This document shows positions 36,260 to 44,802 of a stretch of 64,000 bases of DNA, in pieces (position 1 is the first letter of the stretch; each line of letters opens with the position of its first letter). The DNA is from Inquilinus sp052113205 (GTDB lineage Bacteria > Pseudomonadota > Alphaproteobacteria > DSM-16000 > Inquilinaceae). The translations under genes were made by a program, and so were the position numbers. Under the pieces are notes generated by a model, which saw only the letters and a program-made list of their open reading frames with translations, had not been told where the DNA came from and did not search any database. Where the stretch lies: NCBI RefSeq assembly GCF_052113205.1, contig NZ_JBFRCU010000001.1, positions 134,574-198,573 of the forward strand, in the 5' to 3' direction.

Positions 36260-37512
36260 GCCTCGGCACCGCTCCGACCCAGAACACCCTCGCCCATGGC
36301 CCGGCGCTGATGCAGCGGCTGGACGCCCTGGCCCGCTTCAGCGAGGATCCGGACCGGCTGACCCGCACCTTCCTGTCGCCGGCGCACCGCCAGGCGGCCG
36401 ACCAGGTGCTGGCCTGGATGCGCGAGGCCGGCATGGCGGCGCGGACCGACGCCGCCGGCAATGTCGTCGGTCGCTATGAGGGCGACCGGCCGGGCCTGCC
36501 GGCGCTGCTGCTGGGCTCCCACATCGACACGGTGCGCGACGCCGGGAAATACGACGGCAATCTCGGCGTGCTGGCCGCTATCGCCGTGGTCGACGAGCTG
36601 CACCGGCGCGGCGAGCGGCTGCCTTTCGCCGTCGAGGTGCTGGCCTTCGGCGACGAGGAGGGCGTGCGCTTCCCGGTCACCCTGACCGGCAGCCAGACCG
36701 TCGCCGGCACCGTCGACCCGGCCGTGGCCGATGCGGTCGACGACAACGGACTGCGCCTGGGCGACCTGCTGTGCGACTTCGGCGGCGACCCGGACGGGCT
36801 GCAGGCCGAGGCCCGGCGGCGCGACCGCGTGCTCGGCTATGTCGAGCTGCATATCGAGCAAGGTCCGGTGCTGGAGGCGGAGGACCTGCCGCTCGGAATC
36901 GTCACCGCGATCAACGGCGCCGCCCGCTACAATGCCACGGTCCGCGGCATGGCCGGCCATGCCGGCACCGTGCCGATGGACCTCCGCCATGACGCGCTGG
37001 CCGCCGCCGCCTCGATGATCCTCGCGGTCGAACGCTGCGCCCAGGCGGGGCGCGACGTGGTGGCGACGGTGGGGCAGCTCGATGTCCAGCCCGGCGCGGT
37101 CAACGTCATCCCCGGCGCGGTGCGCTTCACCATCGACATCCGCGCGCCGGACGATGCCGACCGCCTGGCCGCGATGGCCGAGATGATTGCGGCGCTGGAG
37201 GGCATCGCCCGCGGCCGCGGCGTCGAGCTGACGCTCGACCGCTACCATGACGCCGGCGCCGTGCGCTGCGACGAGGCGCTGATGGCGCGGCTGGAGACGG
37301 CGATCCGCCGCCACGGCCTGCCGGCGCGGCGCCTGCCCAGCGGTGCCGGCCATGACGCCATGGCGATGGCGTCGCTGACCCCGGTGGCGATGCTGTTCCT
37401 GCGCTGCCGCGGCGGGATCAGCCACAACCCGGCCGAATCCATCACTGTCGAGGATGCGGACCTCTCCGTCCGCGTCCTGCTCGACCTGCTTCGCCAGTAC
37501 GACCCCGCCTGA
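36256..37512 (+). CDS. allC: Allantoate amidohydrolase
   Basis: This 418-residue M20-family metalloenzyme releases ammonia from allantoate. It has GSHIDTVRDAGKYDGNLGV (metal His and Asp), AFGDEEGVRFP (the Glu-Glu site), HIEQGPVLEAEDLP and AGTVPMDLRHDA, and the C-terminal GAGHDAMAMASL. The GTG at 36256 overlaps the uraD stop. This group also includes N-carbamoyl-amino-acid hydrolases, but the position after puuE and uraD favours allantoate. The next enzyme of the path, ureidoglycolate lyase, is not visible. Confidence 0.92.
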   Translation: MSLGTAPTQNTLAHGPALMQRLDALARFSEDPDRLTRTFLSPAHRQAADQVLAWMREAGMAARTDAAGNVVGRYEGDRPGLPALLLGSHIDTVRDAGKYDGNLGVLAAIAVVDELHRRGERLPFAVEVLAFGDEEGVRFPVTLTGSQTVAGTVDPAVADAVDDNGLRLGDLLCDFGGDPDGLQAEARRRDRVLGYVELHIEQGPVLEAEDLPLGIVTAINGAARYNATVRGMAGHAGTVPMDLRHDALAAAASMILAVERCAQAGRDVVATVGQLDVQPGAVNVIPGAVRFTIDIRAPDDADRLAAMAEMIAALEGIARGRGVELTLDRYHDAGAVRCDEALMARLETAIRRHGLPARRLPSGAGHDAMAMASLTPVAMLFLRCRGGISHNPAESITVEDADLSVRVLLDLLRQYDPA

Positions 37513-37528
37513 CACGAAAGACCTTGGG

Positions 37529-38761
37529 ATGACCGACAGCATCGACACCGCCATCCACAGCTACCTCCTCGGCGCGCGCGAGCAGCAGGCCCGGTTCCTG
37601 GCGGAGCTGGTCAAGGTCCCGTCCGACAACCCGCCCGGCGATTGCGACGCGCATGCGAAGCGGACCAGCGAGCTGCTGCGCGAGCTCGGCTTCGAGGTCG
37701 AGGTCCATCCGGTGCCGGCCGAACTGGCGCGGGCGCATGGCATGATCAGCGCCAGCAACCTGATCGTCCGCCGCCGCTTCGGCGACGGGCCGGTGATCGC
37801 CCTGAACGCCCATGGCGACGTGGTGGCGCCGGGCGAGGGCTGGACCCACGACCCCTATGGCGCCGAGGTGGTCGACGGCTGGATGTATGGCCGCGGCGCC
37901 GCCGTCTCGAAATCCGACATCGCCAGCTACGCCTTCGCCCTGAAGGCGCTGGAGGAAGCCGGCCGGCTGACCCGCGGCACGGTCGAGCTGCACTTCACCT
38001 ATGACGAGGAATCGGGCGGCGAGATTGGGCCGAAGCTGATCCTGGAGCAGGGGCTGTCCAAGCCCGACTTCGCCATCGCCGCCGCCTTCAGCTATGCGGT
38101 GGTGACGGCGCACAATGGCTGCCTGCATCTCGAGGTCGAGGTGCGCGGCCGGTCGGCCCATGCCGCGCTGCCATCCACCGGCATTGACGCGCTGGAGGCG
38201 GCGACGCCGATCCTGGTGCGGCTGTACGAGCACCGGCGCCTCTACCGGACCACGATGTCGAAGGTCACCGGCATCGGCTCGCCGCAGCTGACCATCGGGC
38301 TGATCGAGGGCGGCATCAACACCAATGTCGTGCCCGACCGGGTGGCGTTCCGGCTCGACCGCCGGCTGATCCCGGAGGAGAACGGCGCTGCGGTGGAGGC
38401 GGAGCTGCGCGGCGTGATCGAGGACGCGGCCAAGGCTTTCCCGAAGGCGACGGTCACGATCCGCCGCATCCTCTTGGCCGAGCCGCTGTCGCCGCTGCCG
38501 GGCACCGACCGTCTGGCCCAGGCGATCCGCCGCCGTGCCGGGCCGGTGCTGGGCGAGGAGATCCCGGTGAAGGGCGTGCCGCTCTATACCGACGCCCGGC
38601 ACTATGCCGCCGCCGGAGTGCCGATCGCCCTCTACGGCGCCGGCCCCCGCACCATCGAAGACGCCAACGCCCACCGCGCCGATGAGCGGCTGAAGCTCGA
38701 CGACCTGTACAAGGCGACCGAGGTGATCGCGCTGGCGGTCCGGGACCTGCTGGCGGAGTAG
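37529..38761 (+). CDS. M20-family metallopeptidase (ArgE/DapE-like)
   Basis: This 410-residue hydrolase has the M20 features NAHGDVVAPGEGWTHDPYGA (metal His, Asp), YGRGAAVSKSDIASY (bridging Asp), TYDEESGGE (catalytic Glu) and a dimerisation domain. It starts 16 bp after allC, so it is probably the fourth gene of the puuE operon. It may remove an acyl or carbamoyl group from a purine-derived or amino-acid compound. The substrate is unknown, and a direct role after allantoate is speculative. Confidence 0.82.
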   Translation: MTDSIDTAIHSYLLGAREQQARFLAELVKVPSDNPPGDCDAHAKRTSELLRELGFEVEVHPVPAELARAHGMISASNLIVRRRFGDGPVIALNAHGDVVAPGEGWTHDPYGAEVVDGWMYGRGAAVSKSDIASYAFALKALEEAGRLTRGTVELHFTYDEESGGEIGPKLILEQGLSKPDFAIAAAFSYAVVTAHNGCLHLEVEVRGRSAHAALPSTGIDALEAATPILVRLYEHRRLYRTTMSKVTGIGSPQLTIGLIEGGINTNVVPDRVAFRLDRRLIPEENGAAVEAELRGVIEDAAKAFPKATVTIRRILLAEPLSPLPGTDRLAQAIRRRAGPVLGEEIPVKGVPLYTDARHYAAAGVPIALYGAGPRTIEDANAHRADERLKLDDLYKATEVIALAVRDLLAE

Positions 38762-38807
38762 GGGGCGGACGCCGCCCCCCTCAAACTGTCATGCCCGGAT
38801 TCCTCGC

Positions 38808-39022
38808 ACGGGTGTCCGGTTGAAGAGAAACGGCAACCGAAGTGTGTTTATCTTGGGTCTCTATTCTATTTTATTGTCATCCTCGGGCTTGACCCGAGGA
38901 TCCAGGGGCGGCCAGAGCGGTTCTTGGCGGCCCCTGGATTGCCGGGTCAGGCCCGGCAATGACAATAAAAGTTGAAGTCGGTCGCTCTATCCGCAACCTC
39001 AAACACTCAACTAGACACCCGT
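38808..39022. mobile_element. 215-bp nested palindromic element, copy 1
   Basis: The ends are near inverted repeats (acgggtgtccggttg and its relative caactagacacccgt). The centre is a family B double hairpin (ctcgggcttgacccgaggat and ttgccgggtcaggcccggca) flanked by tattgtcat and atgacaataaaag. A second copy lies at 50669-50882 and matches it across its length apart from point changes. It fills the 319-bp gap after the puuE operon; no gene is seen there. Confidence 0.65.
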
Positions 39023-39080
39023 AGGCGCCGCGCGAGAGCCCGCCCCGACAATCGCTTGCGGACGCGATGCCGGTCGTCGG

Positions 39081-39377
39081 TCAGGCTGAAAGATGGCGTT
39101 CCCAATCCTGGCGGTGATGTAGAACGCGAATGATCAGCACGCCGCCAGACTCGTCGATGAGATAGACGATGATATGGGCGTCCTTGGGATAGACACGGAC
39201 CGGCGGTCGGATTTCCGTGCGTTCGCGCATGAGAAGGGGCTGGGCGGCGATGCGCTCGAAGGCAGCTTCCAGTCCGGCATGATAACGTTCTGCCTGAACA
39301 GTGCCGAATGTCTGGACCCCGTAGACATAGATGTCGACGATGTCGGAAGCGGCCTCCTCCGTGATCCTATAGGCCAT
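39081..39377 (-). CDS. ParE/RelE-superfamily toxin
   Basis: This 98-residue protein has the ParE layout: MAYRITEEAASDIVDIYVYG, QAERYHAGLEAAFERIAAQP and the C-terminal strand core IIVYLIDESGGVLIIRVLHH. Family members block DNA gyrase (ParE) or cleave mRNA (RelE); conserved residues alone do not decide which. The start overlaps the antitoxin stop by 11 bp, the usual toxin-second order. Local base composition is lower in GC than the surroundings. Confidence 0.85.
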   Translation of the reverse strand: MAYRITEEAASDIVDIYVYGVQTFGTVQAERYHAGLEAAFERIAAQPLLMRERTEIRPPVRVYPKDAHIIVYLIDESGGVLIIRVLHHRQDWERHLSA

Positions 39378-39867
39378 CGCCTCCAGCTGCCCCCGCGCGG
39401 CGGCGGGCCTCGGTCAACAGGTCCCTCATGGTATCTGCGCTGATGCCGCTTCTGAGGCCTTCGTCGATGAGGCGCTGGAATTCTGCAATTCTCTGTTGCC
39501 GCTCGACCGGGTCGTCGGATCGAACGATCCCGTCGAGATCAACTTTTGCGGCACGAATCGCGTCCATGTCCGGCCGTCCGTCCGCCAGGAAGTCGATCTC
39601 ACGGCAATATGTCAACTGGGACGGTTGCGGTGTTCGGCTGGCAAACCCTCTATTGGCCAATGCCCGTCGATACCGTTCGGCATCATCCAATCCTTCGCCG
39701 AAAAACTGCACTCCGAAGAGATCTTTTTGGCGAGCGGATGTCGCCCAATAGCGAATCCCCGGGCGGAACTCCAAGGATCGGAGATACCGGCCACTGGCGG
39801 CTTTGGTGGCAGCCTTTTCCCCGATGTCCGAAAGAATTTTGTGAGTGCGTTCGTTGAAACTGCCCAT
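39367..39867 (-). CDS. Antitoxin-like protein with ParD-type C terminus and a long N-terminal region
   Basis: This 166-residue protein precedes the toxin. Its last 60 or so residues (ERQQRIAEFQRLIDEGLRSG, then ISADTMRDLLTEARRRA) look like the toxin-binding tail of ParD-type antitoxins. The first 100 residues (NERTHKILSDIGEKAATKAA, RSLEFRPGIRYWATSARQKD) are not a recognised RHH domain, so the protein is about twice the usual size. A clear ggagg site and an upstream operator support the ATG at 39867. A shorter internal start would leave only a tail without DNA-binding domain. Confidence 0.7.
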   Translation of the reverse strand: MGSFNERTHKILSDIGEKAATKAASGRYLRSLEFRPGIRYWATSARQKDLFGVQFFGEGLDDAERYRRALANRGFASRTPQPSQLTYCREIDFLADGRPDMDAIRAAKVDLDGIVRSDDPVERQQRIAEFQRLIDEGLRSGISADTMRDLLTEARRRAGAAGGDGL

Positions 39868-39937
39868 GAGAGATATCCTCCGGAAAGGGCGATACCGGCC
39901 TGGATCAGCACACCACGAGCATCATCCGTGGCGTGTG

Positions 39938-39961
39938 GAAATGCATAATAATATGCATTTC
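39938..39961. promoter_or_regulatory. 24-bp inverted repeat, likely toxin-antitoxin operator
   Basis: The arms gaaatgcat and atgcatttc are perfect nine-base inverses around aataat, 71 bp upstream of the antitoxin start in AT-rich DNA. This is the expected position for autoregulation of the toxin-antitoxin operon. Confidence 0.6.
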
Positions 39962-40029
39962 ACATATCTTGTCAAAAGCGGGCTCACCTTGAGGGCGGCC
40001 TGGCCGGCCTTGTCGGGCTATCAGAATGT

Positions 40030-40056
40030 GTTGGGTTCACCGCAGGCGAACCCAAC
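40030..40056. repeat. Small hairpin repeat, sibling of 24606-24632
   Basis: The arms gttgggttc and gaacccaac enclose eight bases. A further gaacccaac follows at 40091. It lies between the toxin-antitoxin operon and the TerC gene stop and may end the TerC transcript. Confidence 0.45.
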
Positions 40057-40142
40057 ACGGTGCCGCGTCGACATGCTGGATTCTCTTCGCGAACCCAACG
40101 TCTGAGGCCAGTGGGCCAGGCGAACGCCCGGCCCTTGTGCCT

Positions 40143-40799
40143 TTACATCGCGCCCTGGAGATGCGGCCAGACCTCGTTCGCGCCGCGCCAGATCATGTCG
40201 ATGGCGACGTAGAGGATGATCGCCAGGCCGACATAGGCGATCCAGCGGTGGCGGTTCAGCAGCTTGGCGATGAACGAGGCGGCGAAGCCCATCAGCGCGA
40301 TCGACAGCGCCAGGCCGAACACCAGGATGGCCGGGTGCTCGCGCGCCGCGCCGGCCACCGCCAGCACGTTGTCCAGCGACATCGACACGTCGGCGATCAC
40401 GATCTGCCAGGCGGCCTGGGCGAAGGTCTTGCGCGGCGCGCCCCCCGGACTCCCATTTCCGTCCGCATCATGGCCGGCCAGCGCCTCCTCGGCGTCGTGG
40501 TCTTGCTTGGCGGTGTGGCGCAGCTCGCGCCACATCTTCCAGCACACCCACAGCAGCAGCACGCCGCCGGCCAGCAGCAGGCCGACGATGGCCAGCAGCT
40601 GCGTCGTCGCCAGGGCGAACACGATGCGCAGCACCGTGGCGGCGGCGATGCCGATCAGGATCGCCTTGCCGCGTTGTTCCTTGGGCAGCCCGGCCGCGGC
40701 CAGGCCGATGACGATGGCGTTGTCGCCCGCCAGCACCAGATCGATCATGATGACCTGGAGCAGGGCGGTCAGCGCCTCGCCCGTCAGCAGATGTTCCAT
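40143..40799 (-). CDS. TerC-family integral membrane protein
   Basis: This 218-residue protein has about six membrane spans with the TerC motif LVLAGDNAIVIGLAAAGLP and its mirrored repeat IVIADVSMSLDNVLAVAGAA, each with acidic residues in the membrane. A hydrophilic loop (RHTAKQDHDAEEALAGHDAD) separates the halves. Family members are linked to manganese or other metal export and to tellurite resistance; the substrate here is unknown. The ATG at 40799 gives the normal start. The leader does not clearly show the manganese riboswitch sometimes found before such genes. Confidence 0.85.
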   Translation of the reverse strand: MEHLLTGEALTALLQVIMIDLVLAGDNAIVIGLAAAGLPKEQRGKAILIGIAAATVLRIVFALATTQLLAIVGLLLAGGVLLLWVCWKMWRELRHTAKQDHDAEEALAGHDADGNGSPGGAPRKTFAQAAWQIVIADVSMSLDNVLAVAGAAREHPAILVFGLALSIALMGFAASFIAKLLNRHRWIAYVGLAIILYVAIDMIWRGANEVWPHLQGAM

Positions 40800-41036
40800 G
40801 CGAGAACCGTCCTCTTCGTCGCGAGGAGCGGCCGGCATGCCATCCCGGGGGAGCGTGTCAGGGGGTCGGCAGGCGGGCCACTCGATGAGTCTCCAGTCCG
40901 ACATCGCAGCTCCCGGAGGAACTGCCAGAGGGGCCCGGCCTGGTCGCGCCCATATAGCGACGAGGCCTCGCCGGCTCAAGCTCCCGGTCGTAGACTGCGG
41001 CGTGGACGCCTCAGGTCGTCCCAGGAGTGTGGCGGA

Positions 41037-41897
41037 ATGGATACACATGAGCCGGTGATCCGGTCCGGCGCGATCGTGCCGGAGAAGGCCGGGCAATGGG
41101 CGGGCTTCGCCGCCGGGCTGTTCGCCGCCACCGGCCATGCGGTCGAGGCCGCGCCGTCGCCCGACCTGCGGCTCAGCCTGCATGTCGGGCCGCCGGTGAT
41201 GGCCCATTGCCGGGCCGAGGGGCTGGTGCAGGACCGGCTGCAGCGCGAGGGCGACATCGACCTGCTGCCCGCCGGCGCGGCCGGGGCGTGGGAGGATGAA
41301 GGCCCGGCCCGCTTCCTGCTGCTGCGCCTGGCCCCGGCGCTGATGCGCAGCGCGGCGGAGGGGCTGGGGCTGGCCTCCGGCCGGCTGGAGATCGCGCCGC
41401 GGCTGCAGCTGCGCGATCCGCGGATCGAGCATCTCGGCTGGGCCCTGAAGGCCGAGCTGGAGGCCGGATCGGAATCCGACCCGCTCTACGCCGACAGCAT
41501 CGGCCTGGCCCTGGCGGCGCATCTGCTCCGTCGTTACGCGGCGCCGATCCCGGCTGCCGCTTCGGGCCAGGCGTTGTCGCGGCGGCAGCTCGCCCGGGTT
41601 CTGGAGCTGATCGAGGCGCGGCTGGACCAGCGTCTGGCCCTGGCCGAGCTGGCGGCGGCCGCCGGGCTCAGCCCGTCGCATTTCAAGCCGCTGTTCAAGG
41701 CCTCGACCGGGCTGGCGCCGCACCAGTTCGTGATCCGCCGCCGGGTCGAGCGGGCGCGGGCGCTGCTGCTGGACGGAAGCCTGCCGATGGCGCAAGTCGC
41801 GCTCGACGCCGGCTTCGCCCATCAGAGCCACATGGCCCGGGCGATGCGCCGGATTCTCGGCATGACCCCCAGCGCCCTGCGGCGCGAGCGGGGCTGA
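41037..41897 (+). CDS. AraC-family transcriptional regulator
   Basis: This 286-residue regulator has an N-terminal ligand-like region and a C-terminal double HTH: LALAELAAAAGLSPSHFKPLFKAS in part, then LPMAQVALDAGFAHQSHMARA. The ATG at 41037 follows a caggag site. It is followed 108 bp downstream by the NmrA-like gene on the same strand, the usual pairing in which the AraC protein controls a small oxidoreductase. Confidence 0.87.
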   Translation: MDTHEPVIRSGAIVPEKAGQWAGFAAGLFAATGHAVEAAPSPDLRLSLHVGPPVMAHCRAEGLVQDRLQREGDIDLLPAGAAGAWEDEGPARFLLLRLAPALMRSAAEGLGLASGRLEIAPRLQLRDPRIEHLGWALKAELEAGSESDPLYADSIGLALAAHLLRRYAAPIPAAASGQALSRRQLARVLELIEARLDQRLALAELAAAAGLSPSHFKPLFKASTGLAPHQFVIRRRVERARALLLDGSLPMAQVALDAGFAHQSHMARAMRRILGMTPSALRRERG

Positions 41898-42005
41898 TCG
41901 CCGCCGTCCGAACCTGCTCCCGCCCGTCCGTTCCGGCGCGACCGGCCGGGCGCCGGCGCGGCAAGGTCCCGCCCGGCCCATCCGGGGCAATGCGGGAGAG
42001 AGAGC

Positions 42006-42875
42006 ATGTTCACCATCATCGGCGCCACGGGCCGGATCGGCGGGGCCGCGGCGCGGGAGCTGCGGCGGCGGGGCAGGGCGGTGCGGGCGATCGTCCGCGA
42101 TCCCGGCAAGGCCGGCGCCCTGGCCGATTCCGGCTGCGACATCGCCGTGGCCGACATCGCCGACACCGAGGCGCTGGCCACGGCGCTGAAGGGTGCCGAG
42201 GGCGTGCTGGCGGTCGTGCCGCTGAACCCGTCGCGCGGTGACGTCGCCGCCGAGACCCGCAGCCTGATCGACAGCCTGGGTCAGGCGCTGGAGGCGGCAC
42301 GGCCGCCGCGCATCATCGCCATCTCCGACTATGGCGCCCAGCACGCGGCCGGCACCGGCATCACCGTGCTGTTCCATGACCTGGAGCAGCGGCTCGGCAG
42401 CCTGCCGGGCATCGCCTTTCTGCGCTCGGCCGAGCACATGCAGAACTGGGCGCGGTCGCTGCGCCCGGCCATGGCAACCGGCGTGCTGGCCAGCCTGCAC
42501 CATCCGCTCGACAAGCGCTTCCCGACCGTCTCGGCCCCCGATGTCGGGCTGATCGCGGCCGACCTGCTGGCCGCGGCCGAGGCGCCGCCGCGCATCCTCC
42601 ACGCCGAAGGGCCGCAGCGCTATACGCCGATGGATGTCGCCGCTGCTCTGGCCACGCCCCTCGGCCGGCCGGTCCAGGCCGTCGCCTTGCCGCGCGACCA
42701 ATGGGACCAGGCGCTCGCGGCGGGCGGGCTCAGCGAGGGCTATGTCCGGCTGATCACCGATCTCTACGACGCCCACAATGCCGGCCGGATCGAGGTCGAG
42801 GGCGGCGAGATCCGGCGCGGCACCACGCCGCTGGCCGAGGTGCTGGCGGCGCTGGTGCGGCAGGCGGCCGGCTAG
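42006..42875 (+). CDS. NmrA-like NAD(P)-binding protein
   Basis: This 289-residue protein starts with the dinucleotide-binding motif TIIGATGRIGGAAARELRRR, followed by strands of an atypical short-chain dehydrogenase (VADIADTEALATALKGAEG). The usual YxxxK active site is not evident, so it may be an NmrA-type redox sensor or a quinone-reductase-like enzyme (QorB/azoreductase group). The AraC gene upstream is the probable regulator. Confidence 0.82.
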   Translation: MFTIIGATGRIGGAAARELRRRGRAVRAIVRDPGKAGALADSGCDIAVADIADTEALATALKGAEGVLAVVPLNPSRGDVAAETRSLIDSLGQALEAARPPRIIAISDYGAQHAAGTGITVLFHDLEQRLGSLPGIAFLRSAEHMQNWARSLRPAMATGVLASLHHPLDKRFPTVSAPDVGLIAADLLAAAEAPPRILHAEGPQRYTPMDVAAALATPLGRPVQAVALPRDQWDQALAAGGLSEGYVRLITDLYDAHNAGRIEVEGGEIRRGTTPLAEVLAALVRQAAG

Positions 42876-42933
42876 ATCTCTCGGGTCATGTCACCGCGTC
42901 TGATAGGGGCTGAAGAGGGTGTTGGCGTTTGTT

Positions 42934-43066
42934 TTGCCTCTCCCGCCTGGCGGGAGAGGTCGGGCGTCCGCAGGACGACCGGGTGAGGGCTGGTCCGGGC
43001 CTCGACAAAGGACCCTCACCCGGAGCCGCTTCGCGTCTCCGACCTCTCCCGTAAACGGGAGAGGCA
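42934..43066. repeat. Palindromic intergenic repeat, family A copy 3 (short)
   Basis: The ends are ttgcctctcccgcctggcgg and the inverse gtaaacgggagaggcaa, with a shortened centre of about 70 bases. The element lies between convergent genes and may act as a two-way terminator. Confidence 0.8.
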
Positions 43067-43124
43067 ACACTTTACCGCCTTGATACGATCGGGATGGCCG
43101 GATCTGGCCTGAACCCATCCCGCT

Positions 43125-43535
43125 CTAGCCCGGGAACTCCTCATATTGCGGCAGGTCGTCGGCGATGGTGTACCAGGGCGCCTTGGAGCCGACGAAGATG
43201 TGCTCGGTCGGCCGGATGGTCGGGTCGTCGACCAGCGTGCCCATGGCGACATGGACATAGGCGCCGTCGCGGACGACCGAGAACAGCAGCGAGCCGCAGG
43301 CCCGGCAATGCGTGTTGTTGTGGTCCGGCTCGCCATAGATCATCAGCCCGTCCCGGCCTTGTGTCACCGCCAGCTTGCCGCGCTCGATGCCGGCGATGGG
43401 CTTGAACGCCGACCCGGTCGTCCGCCGGCAGTTCGAGCAGTGGCAGTTCAGGGCGTAGAGGAACTCGTCCGCCACTTCGTAATGGACGGCGCCGCAATAG
43501 CATTTGCCGGTCAGCATGCGCACGCTCTCGGTCAT
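43125..43535 (-). CDS. GFA (CENP-V) family zinc-binding protein
   Basis: This 136-residue second GFA-domain protein has GKCYCGAVHYE, the second zinc site NCHCSNCRRTTGSAF and THCRACGSLLF with paired Cys residues. It is more complete than the 4488 gene in the N-terminal core. The ATG at 43535 follows gagagga; an internal ATG at 43517 is possible. Function is unassigned, and it is divergent from deoC. Confidence 0.85.
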   Translation of the reverse strand: MTESVRMLTGKCYCGAVHYEVADEFLYALNCHCSNCRRTTGSAFKPIAGIERGKLAVTQGRDGLMIYGEPDHNNTHCRACGSLLFSVVRDGAYVHVAMGTLVDDPTIRPTEHIFVGSKAPWYTIADDLPQYEEFPG

Positions 43536-43647
43536 GGGCTTTCCTCTCCAAGGGTCTCGGTTCGGGCCAGCGTATCGTTCCGCGCTGCGCCTTGACAGCC
43601 TGGTGCCGGCGGCGCTCTGTTCCGGCAGATTTCCAAGGGAGAAGCCC

Positions 43648-44658
43648 ATGCCCGACCATCGTCGAGACGGCACCGGTGAGGCGGTGGCGCGCATCGTGCC
43701 GGCCGCCAACACCCACCGCAATCCCGGCATGGCGCTGGAGCTGGACTGGGTCGAGGCGGCGCGGGTCAATCTCAGCGCCGCCGAGCGCCGGGCCGCCACC
43801 ATGACCACCCGGCGCACGGTGAAGAAGGAATACCAGGCCGCCTGGCTGGTGAAGGCGCTCACCTGCATGGACCTGACCACCCTGGCCGGCGACGACACGC
43901 CGGGCCGGGTGCAGCGCCTCTGCGCCAAGGCCCGCCACCCGCTGCGCGACGACCTGGTCGAGGCGCTGGGCCTCTCCGACCGGCCGCCGACCGTCGGCGC
44001 CGTCTGCGTCTACCCGACCATGGTCGGCGCCGCGGTCAAGGCGCTGGCCGGCAGCGGCATCCCGGTCGCCTCGGTCGCCACCGGCTTTCCGGCCGGCCTC
44101 ACCCCGTTGCCGCAGCGCCTGGCCGAGATCCGCTATGCGGTGGAGGAGGGGGCGGCCGAGATCGACATCGTCATCCACCGCGCCCAGGTGCTGAACCGCG
44201 AATGGTCCGCCCTCTATGACGAGGTGCGGGCGATGCGCGAGGCCTGCGGCGACGCGCATCTGAAGACCATCCTGGCCACCGGCGACCTGCGGACCCTGCG
44301 CAATGTCGAGGCTGCGAGCCTGGTCTGCATGATGGCCGGCGCCGACTTCATCAAGACCTCGACCGGCAAGGAGGATGTCAACGCCACCCTGCCGGTCAGC
44401 CTTGTGATGGTGCGCGCCATCCGCGACTACCTGGACCGCACCGGCGAGCGCGTCGGCTTCAAGCCGGCCGGCGGCCTGCGCACCGCCAAGGACGCGATCG
44501 CCTGGCTGATCCTGATGAAGGAGGAGCTGGGCCGGCCCTGGCTGGAGCCGGAGCTGTTCCGGATCGGCGCCTCCTCGCTGCTGGCCGATGTCGAGCGCCA
44601 GATCGAGCATTTCGTCACCGGCCGGTATTCGGCCGGCTTCCGCCACGCTTCCGCCTGA
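43648..44658 (+). CDS. deoC: Deoxyribose-phosphate aldolase
   Basis: This 336-residue enzyme splits 2-deoxyribose-5-phosphate into glyceraldehyde-3-phosphate and acetaldehyde. Residues show the DeoC barrel with CMDLTTLAGDDTPGR, VCVYPTMV, VASVATGFPAG, EIDIVIHR, LKTILATGDL and the Schiff-base Lys in GADFIKTSTGKEDVNAT, plus FKPAGGLRT. It is the longer DeoC type with an N-terminal extension of about 70 residues. The next gene encodes an aldehyde dehydrogenase that could oxidise the acetaldehyde, so the pair would finish deoxynucleoside breakdown. Confidence 0.93.
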   Translation: MPDHRRDGTGEAVARIVPAANTHRNPGMALELDWVEAARVNLSAAERRAATMTTRRTVKKEYQAAWLVKALTCMDLTTLAGDDTPGRVQRLCAKARHPLRDDLVEALGLSDRPPTVGAVCVYPTMVGAAVKALAGSGIPVASVATGFPAGLTPLPQRLAEIRYAVEEGAAEIDIVIHRAQVLNREWSALYDEVRAMREACGDAHLKTILATGDLRTLRNVEAASLVCMMAGADFIKTSTGKEDVNATLPVSLVMVRAIRDYLDRTGERVGFKPAGGLRTAKDAIAWLILMKEELGRPWLEPELFRIGASSLLADVERQIEHFVTGRYSAGFRHASA

Positions 44659-44682
44659 GACCGTCCGAACATCCCTTCCCTT

Positions 44683-44753
44683 GTCATTCCCGCGAAAGCG
44701 GGAATCTCTTTCCGCCCAGGGCGCTACGAGATCCCCGCTTTCGCGGGGATGAC
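44683..44753. repeat. Palindromic intergenic repeat, family C copy 3
   Basis: This is almost identical to 11732-11802, with arms gtcattcccgcgaaagcggg and the inverse ending tttcgcggggatgac. It lies between deoC and the dehydrogenase gene. Confidence 0.8.
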
Positions 44754-44802
44754 GATGAGAGGGGGAGAACTCGATCTCGAACGATCTCCGAGGAGACAGA
44801 AC

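Noticed and set aside
40800..41036. Possible manganese riboswitch (yybP-ykoY type) before the TerC gene
   Set aside because: The leader contains GC-rich hairpins, but I could not match the conserved motif pattern. A covariance-model search would decide.
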